The notes beneath the pieces are model-generated. The model was not told the origin of the DNA, did not search any database, and saw only the letters and a list, made by a program, of their open reading frames with translations. From G020354785 sp964521285 (lineage in GTDB: Bacteria; Bacteroidota; Bacteroidia; Bacteroidales; UBA10428): 64,000 nt of DNA. Made by a program: the position numbers and the translations under genes. The stretch lies in NCBI GenBank assembly GCA_964521285.1, contig CAZFQS010000014.1, positions 41,613-105,612 on the forward strand. The letters are read 5' to 3'. Positions 18,494 through 28,433 of the stretch are shown here, in pieces (within the stretch, counting starts at the first letter, position 1; each line of letters opens with the position of its first letter).

Positions 18494-20950
18494 ATGAAGA
18501 TATCATATAGCTGGCTGAAAGAATATCTGAAAATTAATTTAGATCCAAAAGATGTAGCACAAATCCTTACTGATATCGGACTTGAAGTTCAGGGAACTGA
18601 AATTTTTGAAAAAGTCAGGGGTGGAATGGAAGGTCTGGTTGTAGGTGAGGTAAAAACCTGCAAAAAGCATCCTGATGCGGATAAATTATATGTCACCACG
18701 GTTGATGTCGGAGAGAATATAATATTAAACATTGTTTGTGGTGCCCCAAATGTCAGGGCAGGGCAGAAGGTTGTTGTGGCAAAACCAGGAACTACGCTAT
18801 ATAAAGATGATGCCAGTTACTTAATTAAAAAGACAAAAATTAAAGGTTTTGATTCGGAAGGCATGATCTGTGCTGAAGATGAGATAGGCATAGGCACTAG
18901 TCATGAAGGTATAATGGTATTAAGTGATAAGGCCCCTGCAGGTATGCCATTGAAAAAATATTTTAAAATAGAAAAAGATACTGTTTTTGAAATAGACCTT
19001 ACTCCAAACAGAATTGACGGGGCATCACATTATGGAACAGCTCGTGATCTGGCTGCATACCTCAGACAAAAGCAGGAAGTTAAGCTCCGGTTGCCTGATA
19101 TTAGTGCATTTAAAACTGAAAACAATAATTATACTATAGACATTAATATTGAGAACACTGATTCCTGCATCCGATATGCAGGGGTCACAGTAACAGGGGT
19201 TAATATTGCTCCCAGCCCTGACTGGCTTCAGACAAGGTTAGCTTCAATCGGCCTGAAGCCAATAAATAATATTGTAGATATTACCAATTTTGTTCTTCAT
19301 GAACTTGGCCAGCCACTCCACGCTTTTGATGCCGATAAGCTTGCTGACGGAAAGATTATTGTAAAGAATCTCCCCGAAGGGACCGTTTTTACTACACTGG
19401 ATGGAATTGATCATAAATTGTCTTCGGAAGATTTGATGATTTGTGATGGCAGGGAAGCTGTTGCATTAGCCGGTGTATTCGGTGGATTATATTCAGGAGT
19501 AACTGATGAAACAAAAAACATTTTTATAGAAAGTGCATATTTTAATCCTGTTTTTGTGCGAAGAACATCAAAGAGGCATGGGATTATTACTGATTCTTCT
19601 TTTCATTTTGAAAGAGGAGTTGATCCGGATATGATAATTATAGCATTAAAGCGTGCAGCCTTATTAATGAAAGAACTTGGCGGGGGAACAATTTCATCGG
19701 AAGTTATTGATGTCTATCCTGAACCGGTGAAACCTTTTAGGGTAGTACTGACTTATAAAAATATTGACAGATTAGTAGGGAAACAAATTGAAAGAGATAA
19801 GATCAAAAATATACTTAATTCCCTGGAAATAGAAATTCTTAATGAGAATAATGAGCAACTGGTGGTTAATGTCCCGCCATACAGGGTAGATGTGACAAGG
19901 GAAGCTGATGTTATTGAAGAAATCCTGAGAATATATGGATATAATAATGTAGAGTTCTCCGGAAATCTGAATTCAAATATATCATACACACAAAAACCTG
20001 ACAGAGACAGATTAGTTAATATAGTGTCTGATTATCTTAGCAGTAATGGATTTAATGAGATTATGTCAAATTCACTGACAAAATCAGTTTACTATGAACA
20101 ACTTAGGTCTTACAAATCTGAAGCCCTTGTTAAGCTGTATAATCCGTTAAGCAGTGATTTGGACGTAATGCGGCAGACTTTACTTTTTGGGGGATTAGAA
20201 GCAATAGAGTATAATTCAAACCGCAGGATGACAAATCTGAAGTTTTATGAATTAGGCAATTGCTATTTTTACAATAACAATAGTGCAGAAAGTAATCCTC
20301 TGAACAAATATTCAGAAGAACAACACTTTGCCATTTTCATTACAGGAAACAAATACGAATCTAACTGGATAATGAAAGAGGAGAAAAGCTCATATTTTCA
20401 ATTGAAATCGTATGTAGAGAATCTTTTTATTCGACTTGGATTTGAAATTAATGATTTTAAAACCGGTAACATAAGGAAGAAATCCGATATTTATATTGAT
20501 GGGCTTAGTTATAGTCATGATGATCAAATAATGGCTGAATTTGGAATAATTCATAATTCAATAATAAAATCCTATGATATTAAAGAAAATGTGTTTTATT
20601 GTGATTTATACTGGGATAATGTTGTTAAAAAATTGAGAAAAAGTATAATTGAATTTGAAGAGTTACCAAAGTACCCTGAAGTAAGAAGGGATTTATCAAT
20701 GCTTTTAAATAACTCAGTAACTTTTGAACAAATTAAAGAACTGGCTTTTAAAACTGAACAATATTTTCTAAAGAAAATAAATCTTTTTGATGTTTATACA
20801 GGGGATAAGATAGAGAAAAGTAAGAAATCTTATGCGGTAAGTTTTATTTTACAGGATTTGAAAAAAACACTTACAGACAAGCAAATAGATAAAATCATGA
20901 ATAAGATGGCAAGTGTTTTTAAAAAGGAACTTAATGCTGAGATTCGCTGA
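18494..20950 (+). CDS. pheT: Phenylalanine--tRNA ligase beta subunit
   Basis: 818 residues, the usual bacterial length. Domains in order: N-terminal EMAP/tRNA-binding fold (HPDADKLYVTTVDVG, then CGAPNVRAGQKVVVAKPG), B3/B4 editing domain, B5 domain, the catalytic-like core and the C-terminal FDX-ACB anticodon-binding domain (about residues 725-818, beginning near LPKYPEVRRDLSM). It forms the alpha2-beta2 enzyme that charges tRNA-Phe and hydrolyses mischarged Tyr-tRNA. pheS is not adjacent; pheS and pheT are often unlinked in Bacteroidota. Confidence 0.98.
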   Translation: MKISYSWLKEYLKINLDPKDVAQILTDIGLEVQGTEIFEKVRGGMEGLVVGEVKTCKKHPDADKLYVTTVDVGENIILNIVCGAPNVRAGQKVVVAKPGTTLYKDDASYLIKKTKIKGFDSEGMICAEDEIGIGTSHEGIMVLSDKAPAGMPLKKYFKIEKDTVFEIDLTPNRIDGASHYGTARDLAAYLRQKQEVKLRLPDISAFKTENNNYTIDINIENTDSCIRYAGVTVTGVNIAPSPDWLQTRLASIGLKPINNIVDITNFVLHELGQPLHAFDADKLADGKIIVKNLPEGTVFTTLDGIDHKLSSEDLMICDGREAVALAGVFGGLYSGVTDETKNIFIESAYFNPVFVRRTSKRHGIITDSSFHFERGVDPDMIIIALKRAALLMKELGGGTISSEVIDVYPEPVKPFRVVLTYKNIDRLVGKQIERDKIKNILNSLEIEILNENNEQLVVNVPPYRVDVTREADVIEEILRIYGYNNVEFSGNLNSNISYTQKPDRDRLVNIVSDYLSSNGFNEIMSNSLTKSVYYEQLRSYKSEALVKLYNPLSSDLDVMRQTLLFGGLEAIEYNSNRRMTNLKFYELGNCYFYNNNSAESNPLNKYSEEQHFAIFITGNKYESNWIMKEEKSSYFQLKSYVENLFIRLGFEINDFKTGNIRKKSDIYIDGLSYSHDDQIMAEFGIIHNSIIKSYDIKENVFYCDLYWDNVVKKLRKSIIEFEELPKYPEVRRDLSMLLNNSVTFEQIKELAFKTEQYFLKKINLFDVYTGDKIEKSKKSYAVSFILQDLKKTLTDKQIDKIMNKMASVFKKELNAEIR

Positions 20951-21027
20951 TGGCTGATATGGTTAGAGGAAATTTAAATACTTGAGATATTTAGAAAATA
21001 GTTGTTATAATATCAGATATTAACTAA

Positions 21028-21537
21028 ATGGGAAAAATTAAACTTGTTAAAGGTGATATAACACAGCTTAAGGCTGATGCAATTGTCAATGCGGCCAATA
21101 ATTCTCTATTAGGCGGAGGTGGCGTTGACGGGGCAATTCACTGTGCAGCGGGCCCCGGATTACTCAAGGAATGCCGCAAGCTAAATGGGTGTCTGACCGG
21201 TGAAGCTAAAATAACAAGCGGATATAATTTACCGGCAAAATTTATTATCCACACAGTTGGTCCGGTTTGGAACGGGGGTAATTATAATGAAGAAGAGCTG
21301 CTGGCAAATTGTTATCGTAACAGTCTGTGGATTGCAGAGAATACAAAATTAAAGACCATTGCATTTCCAAACATAAGTACAGGGGTGTATAGATTCCCTA
21401 AAAATCTTGCTGCCAGGATTGCTATTGCAAATGTTAGAGAATTTTTAAGGCACAGTAAGCAAATTAAAGAGGTAATTTTTGTATGCTTTGATGAAGAGAA
21501 CTTTAATATATATAAGAAGATATTAGCCGAAGGATAG
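21028..21537 (+). CDS. Macrodomain protein, probable O-acetyl-ADP-ribose deacetylase
   Basis: 169 residues, a single MacroD/YmdB-type macrodomain. The ADP-ribose site is intact: VKGDITQ (7-13), NAANNSL (21-27), GGGGVDGAIH (29-38) and IHTVGPVW (74-81). The family hydrolyses O-acetyl-ADP-ribose or removes mono-ADP-ribose from proteins in the cytoplasm. It follows pheT by 77 bases with no visible terminator. No ADP-ribosyltransferase or sirtuin lies nearby. Confidence 0.93.
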   Translation: MGKIKLVKGDITQLKADAIVNAANNSLLGGGGVDGAIHCAAGPGLLKECRKLNGCLTGEAKITSGYNLPAKFIIHTVGPVWNGGNYNEEELLANCYRNSLWIAENTKLKTIAFPNISTGVYRFPKNLAARIAIANVREFLRHSKQIKEVIFVCFDEENFNIYKKILAEG

Positions 21538-21584
21538 ATTATCAGCTAACAGGGTATAGCTTACTAAATTAAATTATAACATAA

Positions 21585-22409
21585 GTGATAAAAGATATTA
21601 TCAAATGTTTTATTACCATATTAATTGCAGTATTTTGTATAGCTACAATAGTTGAAGGACAATGCTTTAATACTAATTTTGCTTTTCAGATTGGTGAAAA
21701 GATAACATATAATATTGTATATAACTGGCATTTTATATGGATAAATGCCGGGCAGGTAGAATTTGAGGTAAAATATGCAAAATTTATGGAGAGGGATGTA
21801 TATCATTTTGATGCCTATGGCGCTACTTTTAAGGCATATGACTGGTTTTTCAAGATAAGAGACAGTTTTGATGCTTACCTTGATATGAAATCTCTTAAAC
21901 CACTTTGGTTTGAAAGAAAGACATATGAAGGCGGATATGCAGTGCATAATGAATATATCTTTGATCATAGAAACAATAGAATATTTTCATTCACAGAAAA
22001 TTCTAATAAACCTTTTTGCAGGGATACTCTTACTTTACCTTCCTGTACTTTTGATGTCATAAGCCTTTCATATTATGCCAGAAATCTCGACTTTAATGAT
22101 CTTGAAGTGAATGATACCATCCCCGTATCTACTATTATTGATAACGAGTTATTTGATCTTTATATACGCTATCTGGGGAAAGAAGTAATAGAAACAAAAG
22201 ATGGCAGCAGATATAACTGTATTAAATTTTCCGCCTTACTTGTTGAAGGCACAATATTTAAAGGAGGGGAAGATCTTTTTGTCTGGGTTACAGATGATAA
22301 AAACAGAATTCCGGTATTAGTAGAGGCGAAAATATTGGTGGGTTCTGTTAAAGCATTACTTATAAATGCCAGAGGATTAAGAAATAAAACGACAGCTAAA
22401 TTAAATTAA
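21585..22409 (+). CDS. DUF3108-like exported protein
   Basis: 274 residues from a GTG start at 21585, with a signal peptide ending around residue 25 (IVEGQ). The body has the DUF3108 pattern: an opening GEKITYNIVYNWHFIW, then AGQVEFEV, and regularly alternating beta strands that predict a periplasmic or outer-membrane-facing beta fold. Function is unknown in the family. No lipobox is present. Confidence 0.8.
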   Translation: MIKDIIKCFITILIAVFCIATIVEGQCFNTNFAFQIGEKITYNIVYNWHFIWINAGQVEFEVKYAKFMERDVYHFDAYGATFKAYDWFFKIRDSFDAYLDMKSLKPLWFERKTYEGGYAVHNEYIFDHRNNRIFSFTENSNKPFCRDTLTLPSCTFDVISLSYYARNLDFNDLEVNDTIPVSTIIDNELFDLYIRYLGKEVIETKDGSRYNCIKFSALLVEGTIFKGGEDLFVWVTDDKNRIPVLVEAKILVGSVKALLINARGLRNKTTAKLN

Positions 22410-22475
22410 CTTTTATTTTAAATACGATATATCTAATTCTAAAAGCTCAGTATAATTTTAATAAAAACCTGTAAT

Positions 22476-23618
22476 ATGAAATTCGAATACGGATTGTTTT
22501 TTATATTAATTGCCTCTAATTGTATTGGATTGTCAGCTCAAGATGACGATAATATTATTTATATTTTCAAGAAACATAACCAGCCTGTATATACAGTAGC
22601 ATTTAGCGATGATGAGACTCTTCTGGCAAGCGGGGGAGAAGATAAATCAATTTATATATGGGATATAAATTCCGGTGAATTGAAATATACTCTCGCTAAT
22701 AATTATTTTCCTATCAGAGATTTGAAATTTGCAGATATGGATGAAATCCTGGCAGCATGTGGCCCCGATATTAAGCTAATGGATCTTGATGGAAACCTGC
22801 TAAGAACTTTTAGCGGTAATACTACACATATCTGGTCTTTTGATTTTAATGCCGAAACCAATAAGATAGTCAGTGGTTCCTATGCCACGAATATAAGAGT
22901 ATGGAATTATGCAACAGGAGAAACATTCCTTATACTGGAAGGCCATGAAAAAAGTACTCTTCCTGTCGCTATAAGCTTTGATGGAAAGTATATAATCAGC
23001 GGATCTCTTGATCGATCAGTCAGAATATGGAATGCAGCTACAGGAAATGAACTTAAAAATCTCGACAGGCATACAGATAATATTTATTCCGTTAAATTCC
23101 ATCCCGGAGGAAAATATTTTGCAAGTGCATCCGGGGATAAAACCATAAGGTTGTGGGATTTTGTAACCGGAGAAGTGATAAAAACCTATATCGGACATGA
23201 AAAGGAAGTCATGGATATAGATTTTAGTCCGGATGGAAACCACTTAATTAGTTGCTCACTGGATAATACTATTATCCTCTGGGAAACTGTCTCAGGGGAA
23301 AATATACACTCTTTTGTTGAGCATAAAGGATTCGTCAATGCAGTTAAATTTAGTCCGGGTGGCAAATACTTTGCAAGTGCTTCGAGCGATAAAACTGTAA
23401 TATTGTGGAAACTAAACAAGAAAATATTTACCGACTATTATTTTTCAGAGGAGATAGAAAAGGAGATTGAGGGAAGGCGATTATTCTCACCCAGAAAAAA
23501 GTCAGAAACCCAGGCAGAATATAAAACCAGGCAGGAAAAGGACAGGGCAGCATTAGAAGAGTTGATAGACAAATATTATCAAAAATATCTTTATATATTA
23601 AACAATCAGAAATTCTAA
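22476..23618 (+). CDS. Exported WD40-repeat protein
   Basis: 380 residues. A signal peptide (about 1-21, ending GLSAQ) is followed by a seven-bladed WD40 propeller covering about residues 30-315; blade ends such as KSIYIWD, RSVRIWN, KTIRLWD and KTVILWK are clear. A charged, helical tail (about 330-380, with SETQAEYKTRQEKDRAALEE) follows. WD40 propellers are protein-docking platforms; an exported one would work in the periplasm. Partner unknown. No kinase or caspase domain is fused. Confidence 0.88.
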   Translation: MKFEYGLFFILIASNCIGLSAQDDDNIIYIFKKHNQPVYTVAFSDDETLLASGGEDKSIYIWDINSGELKYTLANNYFPIRDLKFADMDEILAACGPDIKLMDLDGNLLRTFSGNTTHIWSFDFNAETNKIVSGSYATNIRVWNYATGETFLILEGHEKSTLPVAISFDGKYIISGSLDRSVRIWNAATGNELKNLDRHTDNIYSVKFHPGGKYFASASGDKTIRLWDFVTGEVIKTYIGHEKEVMDIDFSPDGNHLISCSLDNTIILWETVSGENIHSFVEHKGFVNAVKFSPGGKYFASASSDKTVILWKLNKKIFTDYYFSEEIEKEIEGRRLFSPRKKSETQAEYKTRQEKDRAALEELIDKYYQKYLYILNNQKF

Positions 23619-23653
23619 AATATTATTCAGTTATATTAATACATTATATTGTC

Positions 23654-24124
23654 ATGAATAAAACAAAGAGAATTGCATTAGTAGCACATGATAACAGAAA
23701 AAGAGATCTTATAGAATGGGTGGAATGGAACAGGGAGATATTGTTACAGCACAATTTAACCTGTACCGGTACAACAGGAAAATTAGTTGAAAAAGTATTG
23801 AAACAGGATTTCTCCGGAACAAAAACGAACGATCTGGTTATAAATATTCTTAAATCCGGCCCGCTGGGAGGTGATCAGCAACTTGGGGCTTTAATTGCAG
23901 AAGGTAAAATTGATATAATGGTGTTTCTATGGGACCCTATGCAGCCACAACCGCATGATGTCGATGTCAAAGCTCTGCTGAGAATTACTGTTCTGTATAA
24001 TATTCCTACCGCATGTAACAGGTCAACTGCTGATTTTTTAATTTCATCGGAATTAATGAAATCAGATTACAAACCAGTAATAAAAGATTATTCCAAGTAT
24101 ATTCAACGGGAAATAAATTTCTAA
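23654..24124 (+). CDS. mgsA: Methylglyoxal synthase
   Basis: 156 residues. Converts dihydroxyacetone phosphate to methylglyoxal and phosphate, a glycolytic bypass used when phosphate is short or sugar phosphates build up. Family residues are present: H11 in ALVAHDNRK, the catalytic aspartate D74 in GGDQQLG, and H101/D104 in DPMQPQPHDVDVKALLR. The end TACNRSTADFLISS is typical. A Kef-like antiporter, a class that protects cells from methylglyoxal, lies 2.4 kb downstream. Confidence 0.96.
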   Translation: MNKTKRIALVAHDNRKRDLIEWVEWNREILLQHNLTCTGTTGKLVEKVLKQDFSGTKTNDLVINILKSGPLGGDQQLGALIAEGKIDIMVFLWDPMQPQPHDVDVKALLRITVLYNIPTACNRSTADFLISSELMKSDYKPVIKDYSKYIQREINF

Positions 24125-24276
24125 ATTAATGACTTATCTCACCATAAATGGGTAAGCGATATCATTTAAAATTCAAGAATACTTATAGAGAATTATAGTA
24201 AATTGGGTCTTTAATTTTTGGTTCACAGCCGGATTAAAGAAATAAAACCTAAACCAATTTCAATTTATTTCAAATC

Positions 24277-25647
24277 ATGTTTTTTATTGTATCATTTTTA
24301 ACTGCGGTTTTATTTATTCTTTTATCATACAAAGTTCTTTTAGGTAAGAACATGATAAATAAAAGACCTCCGGTTAAGAATAACAATCAGGATTCTGTAA
24401 AAAATGGTATAAGGGCTGACTATGAAAGGCTTTTGAAAATAAATAAAGATCTTGGAAATAGTCTGCAGAAACTTAAGAAGGCTAAAGATAAGGCTATGGA
24501 AAATGACCGGTTGAAATCGGTCTTTTTAGCTAATATGAGTCATGAAATAAGGACTCCGATGAATGCTATACTGGGATTTTCAAATTTGTTACTTAAAGAA
24601 AATATATCAGATGAAAATAAAAAAGAATTTGCAAGATTAATTATTGAAAATGGGAACGACCTTTTAAATCTTATAAATGACATAATTGATATTTCCAAGA
24701 TTGAAGCAGAGCAACTGAAAATTAACATTACAAAATGCAATCTGACTGAATTAATGAAAGATATATACTTATATTATAATGATTTAATAATACATAGTAA
24801 AAAGCATAAACCTGAGGTTGAGTTAAAACTTGTTTACAATCAGAAAAGAGAAAATACATATATACTTACTGATCCTCACAGATTAAGACAAATTCTGTCA
24901 AACTTAATCAACAACGCAATTAAATTTACATATGAGGGTAAAATAGAATTCGGATTTAAAAATTCTAATAGCAATAAAATTAAATTCTTCGTTAAGGATA
25001 CCGGTATTGGTATTGCAAGGGATAAGTTAAATTCTATTTTTGAAAGATTTAACCAGGTTGAAGATCCTTATACCAAGAAATATAATGGTTCCGGCCTGGG
25101 ATTATCTATAGCAAAACAACTTGTGGAGTTGCTGGGGGGAGATATTTGGGTTGCGTCAAAGGAAGGAACAGGATCATCATTCTACTTTACCATACCCTCC
25201 GGATTTAACGCTAATGAAGAACTGTCAGATAATGATACAAGTGATGGATCCTCACATGTTTATAACTGGAAAAACAAGGTTATCCTGATAGCTGAAGATG
25301 AAAAGACGAACTTTATTTATCTCAAAACTATTTTGAGTAAATCAAATGCAAGAATATATTGGGCTGTTGATGGGTCTTCAGCAGTTGAGCTATGTAAGAG
25401 AAAAAATATAGATCTTGTTCTGATGGACATTAAAATGAAGGGTATGAGCGGATATGAGGCCACTCAAAAAATAAAATCTATCTATCCTGATATGCCTGTT
25501 ATTGCTCAGACCGCTTATGCAATGTCCGATGATATTGAAAGGCTAATGAAAGCAGGCTGCGATGACTATATTACAAAACCTATAAAAGGCAGCGAATTAC
25601 TTCCCTTAATTAATAAAAACTTTCAAAAGATCAGTAGCACAGTGTAA
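24277..25647 (+). CDS. Membrane-anchored hybrid histidine kinase / receiver protein without a sensor domain
   Basis: 456 residues. One N-terminal membrane segment (about 1-20) is followed by a short coiled coil, HisKA with H89 in SHEIRTPMNA, HATPase (NLINNAIKF, DTGIGIA, GSGLGLSIA) and a C-terminal receiver with D384 in LMDIKMKGMSG. There is no periplasmic loop or PAS domain, so signal input must come through the membrane anchor or a partner. The catalytic part strongly resembles that of the kinase at 5073-7532, implying a duplicated core. Confidence 0.94.
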   Translation: MFFIVSFLTAVLFILLSYKVLLGKNMINKRPPVKNNNQDSVKNGIRADYERLLKINKDLGNSLQKLKKAKDKAMENDRLKSVFLANMSHEIRTPMNAILGFSNLLLKENISDENKKEFARLIIENGNDLLNLINDIIDISKIEAEQLKINITKCNLTELMKDIYLYYNDLIIHSKKHKPEVELKLVYNQKRENTYILTDPHRLRQILSNLINNAIKFTYEGKIEFGFKNSNSNKIKFFVKDTGIGIARDKLNSIFERFNQVEDPYTKKYNGSGLGLSIAKQLVELLGGDIWVASKEGTGSSFYFTIPSGFNANEELSDNDTSDGSSHVYNWKNKVILIAEDEKTNFIYLKTILSKSNARIYWAVDGSSAVELCKRKNIDLVLMDIKMKGMSGYEATQKIKSIYPDMPVIAQTAYAMSDDIERLMKAGCDDYITKPIKGSELLPLINKNFQKISSTV

Positions 25648-25772
25648 TAATATGTAACATTATTACCTAAAAATTAATCTGATATTATTTAACTTCATAC
25701 AATAATACAATCAGCCTTAATAATACTTAATTTTCACAAAGGTTATTATATCCTGTTTACTCAGATTAACAA

Positions 25773-26447
25773 ATGCATAAATCAGGCAAATCAATAAATG
25801 AAGCTGAGGAACTTCAAATAAGATTATCTGAAAAGCTTGTAATAAGGGGGAGGCCACATAAAATTAATTATATAGCGGCTGCTGATGTTGCATATATTAA
25901 TGATACCAATATTTCACTTTGTGTCATCGTTATTTTTAGTTATCCGGAACTTGAATTACTGAACATTATCAATCATCATAATAAAACAAGCTACCCATAT
26001 ATTCCCGGATTGCTTTATTTTAGGGAGGGACCTGTAATTTTAGAAACCTTTAAAAAACTGAAAATTCAACCGGACATAGTTATTTTTGATGGTCATGGAA
26101 TTGCCCATCCGAGAAGATTTGGACTGGCCTCACATGTTGGATTATTGCTTAATATACCGTCAATAGGATGTGCAAAATCAATTCTTTACGGCTGCTATGA
26201 AGAACCCGGGGGAAAAAGAGGTTCAAAAACTCTATTATACAACGATCAACACAAACCAGTCGGTATAGTGTTAAGAAGCAGGGAAAATGTCAAACCTGTT
26301 TTCATTTCTCCCGGCCATCTGGTAGGAATCCATGAATCAGCTGAAATTATAATGAATTGTCTGACCAGGTACAGAATTCCTGAACCATTGAGACTCGCAG
26401 ATATTGAAGTAAGAAGATTTAAGAAAAAGTTATTAGCGGACTTTTAA
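25773..26447 (+). CDS. nfi: Endonuclease V (deoxyinosine 3' endonuclease)
   Basis: 224 residues. Metal-coordinating acids match the family spacing: D38 in AADVAYIND, E85 in FREGP and D106 in VIFDGHGIAHPRRFG. Endonuclease V nicks DNA one base 3' to deoxyinosine and other deaminated bases, starting repair. The wedge motif PYIPG (about 75-79) is also seen. It sits alone, 126 bases behind the kinase gene. Confidence 0.96.
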   Translation: MHKSGKSINEAEELQIRLSEKLVIRGRPHKINYIAAADVAYINDTNISLCVIVIFSYPELELLNIINHHNKTSYPYIPGLLYFREGPVILETFKKLKIQPDIVIFDGHGIAHPRRFGLASHVGLLLNIPSIGCAKSILYGCYEEPGGKRGSKTLLYNDQHKPVGIVLRSRENVKPVFISPGHLVGIHESAEIIMNCLTRYRIPEPLRLADIEVRRFKKKLLADF

Positions 26448-26533
26448 ACCAAATTGAGTTAAACTTATATGATCTTCTATGCAAAATCAAAGGATTTCCA
26501 TATATTTATATATAATATTCTGATTGACATTAT

Positions 26534-28432
26534 ATGCAGTTATTTTCTATACTAAACATATCTTTTAATTTCGATTACCTTCCCTTATTTATTATTGCTG
26601 CGCTTGCCTGGTCAATTCCAATGTTAAAATCTCTGGCCAGACTGACTAAAATCCCTAACCCCGTGCTTGAATTAGTGCTGGGGTTTGTTATTGCCAGGCC
26701 CTTATTGAATAATTTTTCTGTTGAAAGCATAAGAATTCTTGAATTTCTTGCCTTAACAGGATTTATTTTTCTGATGTTTTTAACCGGACTGGAGATAGAT
26801 GTAAATAAGATTCTAGATTCAATGTCATTAAAGAGAATGTCATTATCACGATTTAAAAAGAATTCTTTTCTTATGGGGATATTAATATTTCTTATAACAA
26901 TATCTTTGTCTCTGATATTGACATTTGTCATATCTCAACTGATTGATATAAAAAGCATATGGTATTTTTCACTTATAATGGTTACATCTTCCGTAGGCAT
27001 AATACTACCGGTTCTGAAGAGCAGGGAAGAAATAAATACTGAATATGGCCAGATGATTATCTCAGCTGCGGCAATAGCTGATATTATAAGCATCATATTG
27101 TTTACTCTTTCTGCCTTCATTATAAAAAAAGGATTTAAGACAGAAATCTTGCTCATAATTGCCCTTTTTATTCTGTTTTATATATTTTACAGGATCGGCC
27201 TGCGCTTAAAGGATATTAAGTTTTTCAAGAGGGTAACATATCAGTTGGCACATGCAGATTTGCAAATAAGAATAAGGGGAACAATATTTCTTATTTTAAT
27301 TTTTATTGTAAGTTCACAATTTATTGATAAAGAGACAATTTTGTTAGGCGCTTTTCTCGCAGGCTTGCTCCTTTCAGTTTTTTTATATAAAACCCGGTCT
27401 CTTCTGCTAATTAAACTCGACGGTATGGGCTACGGGTTTTTTATTCCCATATTTTTTATAGTGGTAGGAGCACAGTTTAATGCTTCTGATTTGAAAGAAC
27501 TGGATAATTCGTTAATTCCATTTTTAGGTCTCTTACTGGGAGCTCTTTATCTGGTTAAAATTATTCCTTCCTTCATATGGTATAAGTATGGAATAAGAAA
27601 GGTATTTGCTGGCGGTATTCTCCTTGCTTCAAGGTTGAGTTTAATAATTGCGGCATCAAAAATTGGTCTTGATCTCGGCATTATAACACCTGGTATAAAT
27701 TCATGTTTTATTTTAATGGCTGTGATAACATGCCTGTTTTCTCCGACACTTTACAATATGATAAATCCAAGGAGTATCTTTGATATAGGAAAAACTATTG
27801 TCGTTGGAGGCAGCAGTACAGGTGTTCTTCTTTTAAGGAGACTTAAAATGCATGCCAGGGCCGGGATAATAATAGAAAAGAATAAAAAGCGATACACTGA
27901 AATACTTGCCAAGGGACTTGAGGCAGTTCATGGCGATGGAATGGACCCGTCGATTTATAAAGAAGTAAAGTTGTCACCCTCCAACTATGTCGTTGTGTTA
28001 ACTGATTCTGATCAGGACAATATTAAAATATCCCGTCTTCTCCGTGAAGAATTCGGGCATGAAAAGATCATTTCAAGATCAGGGACTTCAAAAATTGAAC
28101 TGGAATTATTACGCCTGGGTGTTGATCTGATCGATACATCCAGGATTATAGCTACTACTGTTGAAAACCTGATTCTGAGGCCAACAACTTATCAGGCACT
28201 TGTCGAAACATTTGAAAGTTTTACCGTTGAAGAAATAACTGTTACAAACAAGAAAATTGACAGACTTAAAGTTCAGGAAATACCCTTTCATAATGATGGT
28301 TTTCTTATGTTAATAAAAAGAGGCAAGGAAATGCATGTGCCTCATGGAGATACTAATATCAGACTGGAAGATAATGTTATCGTTTTCGGCACAAACAGGG
28401 CAGTACAAGACTTCAGGGAAAAGTTAACCTGA
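26534..28432 (+). CDS. Kef-type cation:proton antiporter with TrkA-N and TrkA-C domains
   Basis: 632 residues. An N-terminal CPA2 sodium/hydrogen-exchanger domain of about twelve helices (about 15-395) is followed by a Rossmann TrkA-N domain (VVGGSSTGVLLLRRL at about 420, with the GxGxxG motif altered to GGSSTG) and a TrkA-C/RCK domain at the end. Such proteins exchange K+ or Na+ for H+, gated by nucleotides or thiols. KefB/C relatives acidify the cytoplasm to protect against methylglyoxal. The Gly-rich loop is unorthodox, so nucleotide preference is unclear. Its stop lies one base from the convergent regulator gene. Confidence 0.92.
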   Translation: MQLFSILNISFNFDYLPLFIIAALAWSIPMLKSLARLTKIPNPVLELVLGFVIARPLLNNFSVESIRILEFLALTGFIFLMFLTGLEIDVNKILDSMSLKRMSLSRFKKNSFLMGILIFLITISLSLILTFVISQLIDIKSIWYFSLIMVTSSVGIILPVLKSREEINTEYGQMIISAAAIADIISIILFTLSAFIIKKGFKTEILLIIALFILFYIFYRIGLRLKDIKFFKRVTYQLAHADLQIRIRGTIFLILIFIVSSQFIDKETILLGAFLAGLLLSVFLYKTRSLLLIKLDGMGYGFFIPIFFIVVGAQFNASDLKELDNSLIPFLGLLLGALYLVKIIPSFIWYKYGIRKVFAGGILLASRLSLIIAASKIGLDLGIITPGINSCFILMAVITCLFSPTLYNMINPRSIFDIGKTIVVGGSSTGVLLLRRLKMHARAGIIIEKNKKRYTEILAKGLEAVHGDGMDPSIYKEVKLSPSNYVVVLTDSDQDNIKISRLLREEFGHEKIISRSGTSKIELELLRLGVDLIDTSRIIATTVENLILRPTTYQALVETFESFTVEEITVTNKKIDRLKVQEIPFHNDGFLMLIKRGKEMHVPHGDTNIRLEDNVIVFGTNRAVQDFREKLT

Positions 28433-28433
28433 T

